Shown: in pieces, positions 57,650 to 59,040 of the stretch
Layout: each line of letters opens with the position of its first letter
Position numbering within the stretch: the first letter of the stretch is position 1
Assembly: GCA_964058805.1 (NCBI GenBank)
Contig: CAXKVV010000088.1
Coordinates: 1-59,040 of the forward strand
Length of the DNA: 59,040 nucleotides
Source: Schoenoplectus triqueter
Lineage: Eukaryota; Streptophyta; Magnoliopsida; Poales; Cyperaceae
Reading direction: 5' to 3'
Translations under genes and position numbers: made by a program
The notes under the pieces: generated by a model
Told to the model about the DNA's origin: nothing
Seen by the model: only the letters and a program-made list of their open reading frames with translations
Database searches by the model: none

Positions 57650-58088
57650 CATGGGCGGATGTAGGATTTTAGTCAGAGGGCAAATATCGGATTGTAATAG
57701 CTTATCGGGTTTAAATCCATTAACTAATCGGGTACTAAATAAAAAAATAATAATTTAATATATATTCTTACCTAATAAAAAATTTATTAAAATAATAACA
57801 TTTTATATATTAAAAATAACAATAAAATAAAGCTCAAAGTAATAGATAATCAAGTTGATGAAGAAAATTTTCATGAATAAAACTTTATATTTTGATATTT
57901 TTGCATAATTATTTCATTATATATTATATTAAATATTTTTTTCTCAATAAAATTAATCAGACAATTCAGGGGGGCAAAAAAATTTTCCGAAGGGGGGGGG
58001 GCAAACTACCGAAAGTATTACCGAAAAGCAATGTTTTTCAAAATCCAGGGGGGGCGCTGCCCCCCGGTACACTATGCATCCGCCACTG
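57650..58088. mobile_element. hAT-type MITE with 8-bp TSD
   Basis: 439-bp element beginning CATGGGCGGATG and, read inward from the right, CAGTGGCGGATG (10 of 12 match). Flanked by the 8-bp direct repeat AATGTATC at 57642-57649 and 58089-58096. Internal G-runs and C-runs (57990-58065) are present. TIR motif and TSD length fit the hAT superfamily; no transposase. Confidence 0.88.
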
Positions 58089-58096
58089 AATGTATC

Positions 58097-59040
58097 TTGA
58101 TGACGATCTTATCATTAGGGAAGAATTTGGTATAACTTGTAATAATATAGAGTTAACAAAAAGCGGTTATTGGTTATGGATTTCACTCTCCATCACAAAA
58201 CTATAGTTAACTAGGTTGTTGAATGTAGGATGGTCGTGTGATTGTACGTACAGAACAAGTATGTTGGATATTAAGAATTTATAATTAAGTTAGTGAGTAA
58301 AAAAATATAATTATAATTTTGAGTGCTATTAATGTACTAATTTTAGCTATGGTTTTTAAAATTTTCATGCGCCGATGTAAAAGGCTCAATAAAATTATCA
58401 TATTATAATTTTGTAGAATATAAAAATTTACTATTTTTTTTAATTTTAACTAACTTTTCTGGGTTTTCCATTCATGATTTTTATTGACATGCAATTTATA
58501 TATTTTTTTTATTTTTTTATTTTTGAGAAAAGACTATTTTTTGAAAAATAAAAAAGTAAAAAAGTTTCATGAATGGTTAATTTTGATATTCTACAAAATT
58601 TCAATATAAACATTTTATTAGACTAGTTGTGTTGACATTTCAGCATAACACATTGAAACTTAATCCATTAGCATGTCGGGTGATATAATAACATATAGGA
58701 TGTCAAAACTTGATCTGAATGTGACCCGATTCGACCCGATCCGAAGATAAATGGGTCAGATATAGATCGACCTGACTTGTTTAATTGTGTTTTTAAGAAA
58801 ATTTATTATTAAACATTAATAACGCTTAAATATATACGAATTAAGATTAATTATAAATTAATTAATATTTAATTATTTTAAATTGTATAAAAATAATTAA
58901 TAAATACTTAATTACTTTACATGAGTCAAATAAAATCGACCCGTGGTCTGATTGGATCAGGTATGAATCAAGATATTTTGATATGAATTTAAACGGATCG
59001 AATCAGGTTGAATAAAAAATAATAATAATAACCCGACCTG
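58097..59040. other. AT-rich, ending in GACCCGA-rich transposon-like sequence
   Basis: No gene seen. From 58708 to the window end there are recurrent GACCCGATTCGACCCGATCC and GGATCAGG/ACCCGACCTG-like motifs around an AT-rich middle (58790-58920). This looks like one or both ends of another transposon with motif-rich termini; it is cut by the window edge. Confidence 0.4.

Overview
The window is nuclear DNA of a flowering plant, most likely a eudicot. The evidence is GT-AG introns, a plant B3 (REM-type) gene, a nuclear copy of mitochondrial rps14, and plant-type hAT, MULE, Ty3/gypsy, LINE and Helitron elements in AT-rich sequence. I cannot name the species.

Layout. 1-21,120 is a run of back-to-back DNA transposons: a complete hAT element (844-5,504, 8-bp target duplication, BED/RNase H-like/hAT-dimer transposase with a nonsense codon), a small 9-bp-TSD MITE (5,536-5,693), and a very large MULE (5,778-21,120, 9-bp TSD TTAAATTTA, degenerate TIRs). 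The MULE carries a FAR1/MULE/SWIM transposase gene with an open spliced frame, a separate multi-exon Ulp1-type protease gene, and two satellite-like arrays (177-bp unit, and a 334-bp dimeric unit in near-identical copies).

23,600-33,700 is a host gene with two B3 domains in four exons. Its 8.2-kb first intron holds a very young Ty3/gypsy LTR retrotransposon (LTRs almost identical, TSD CATTT, pol running into the LTR) and a 5'-truncated LINE with an 18-bp TSD.

36,690-40,400 (minus strand) holds a tandem duplication of a gene for a small NFD6-like mitochondrial protein. Downstream of the second copy lies an exon for mitochondrial-type ribosomal protein S14. The splice phases allow exons 1-2 of the NFD6-like copy to be spliced to the S14 exon and supply its targeting presequence. 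This looks like a mitochondrion-to-nucleus gene transfer that obtained its targeting signal by duplicating a neighbour, and it is the most interesting host feature here.

40,400-59,040 has no host gene I can support. It is AT-rich and holds many small insertions: Mutator-type and hAT-type MITEs, foldback elements, a short Helitron, hAT relics, and a 3.7-kb non-autonomous LTR retrotransposon without coding capacity. All splice sites and domain calls come from reading the sequence; none were checked with alignments or transcripts.
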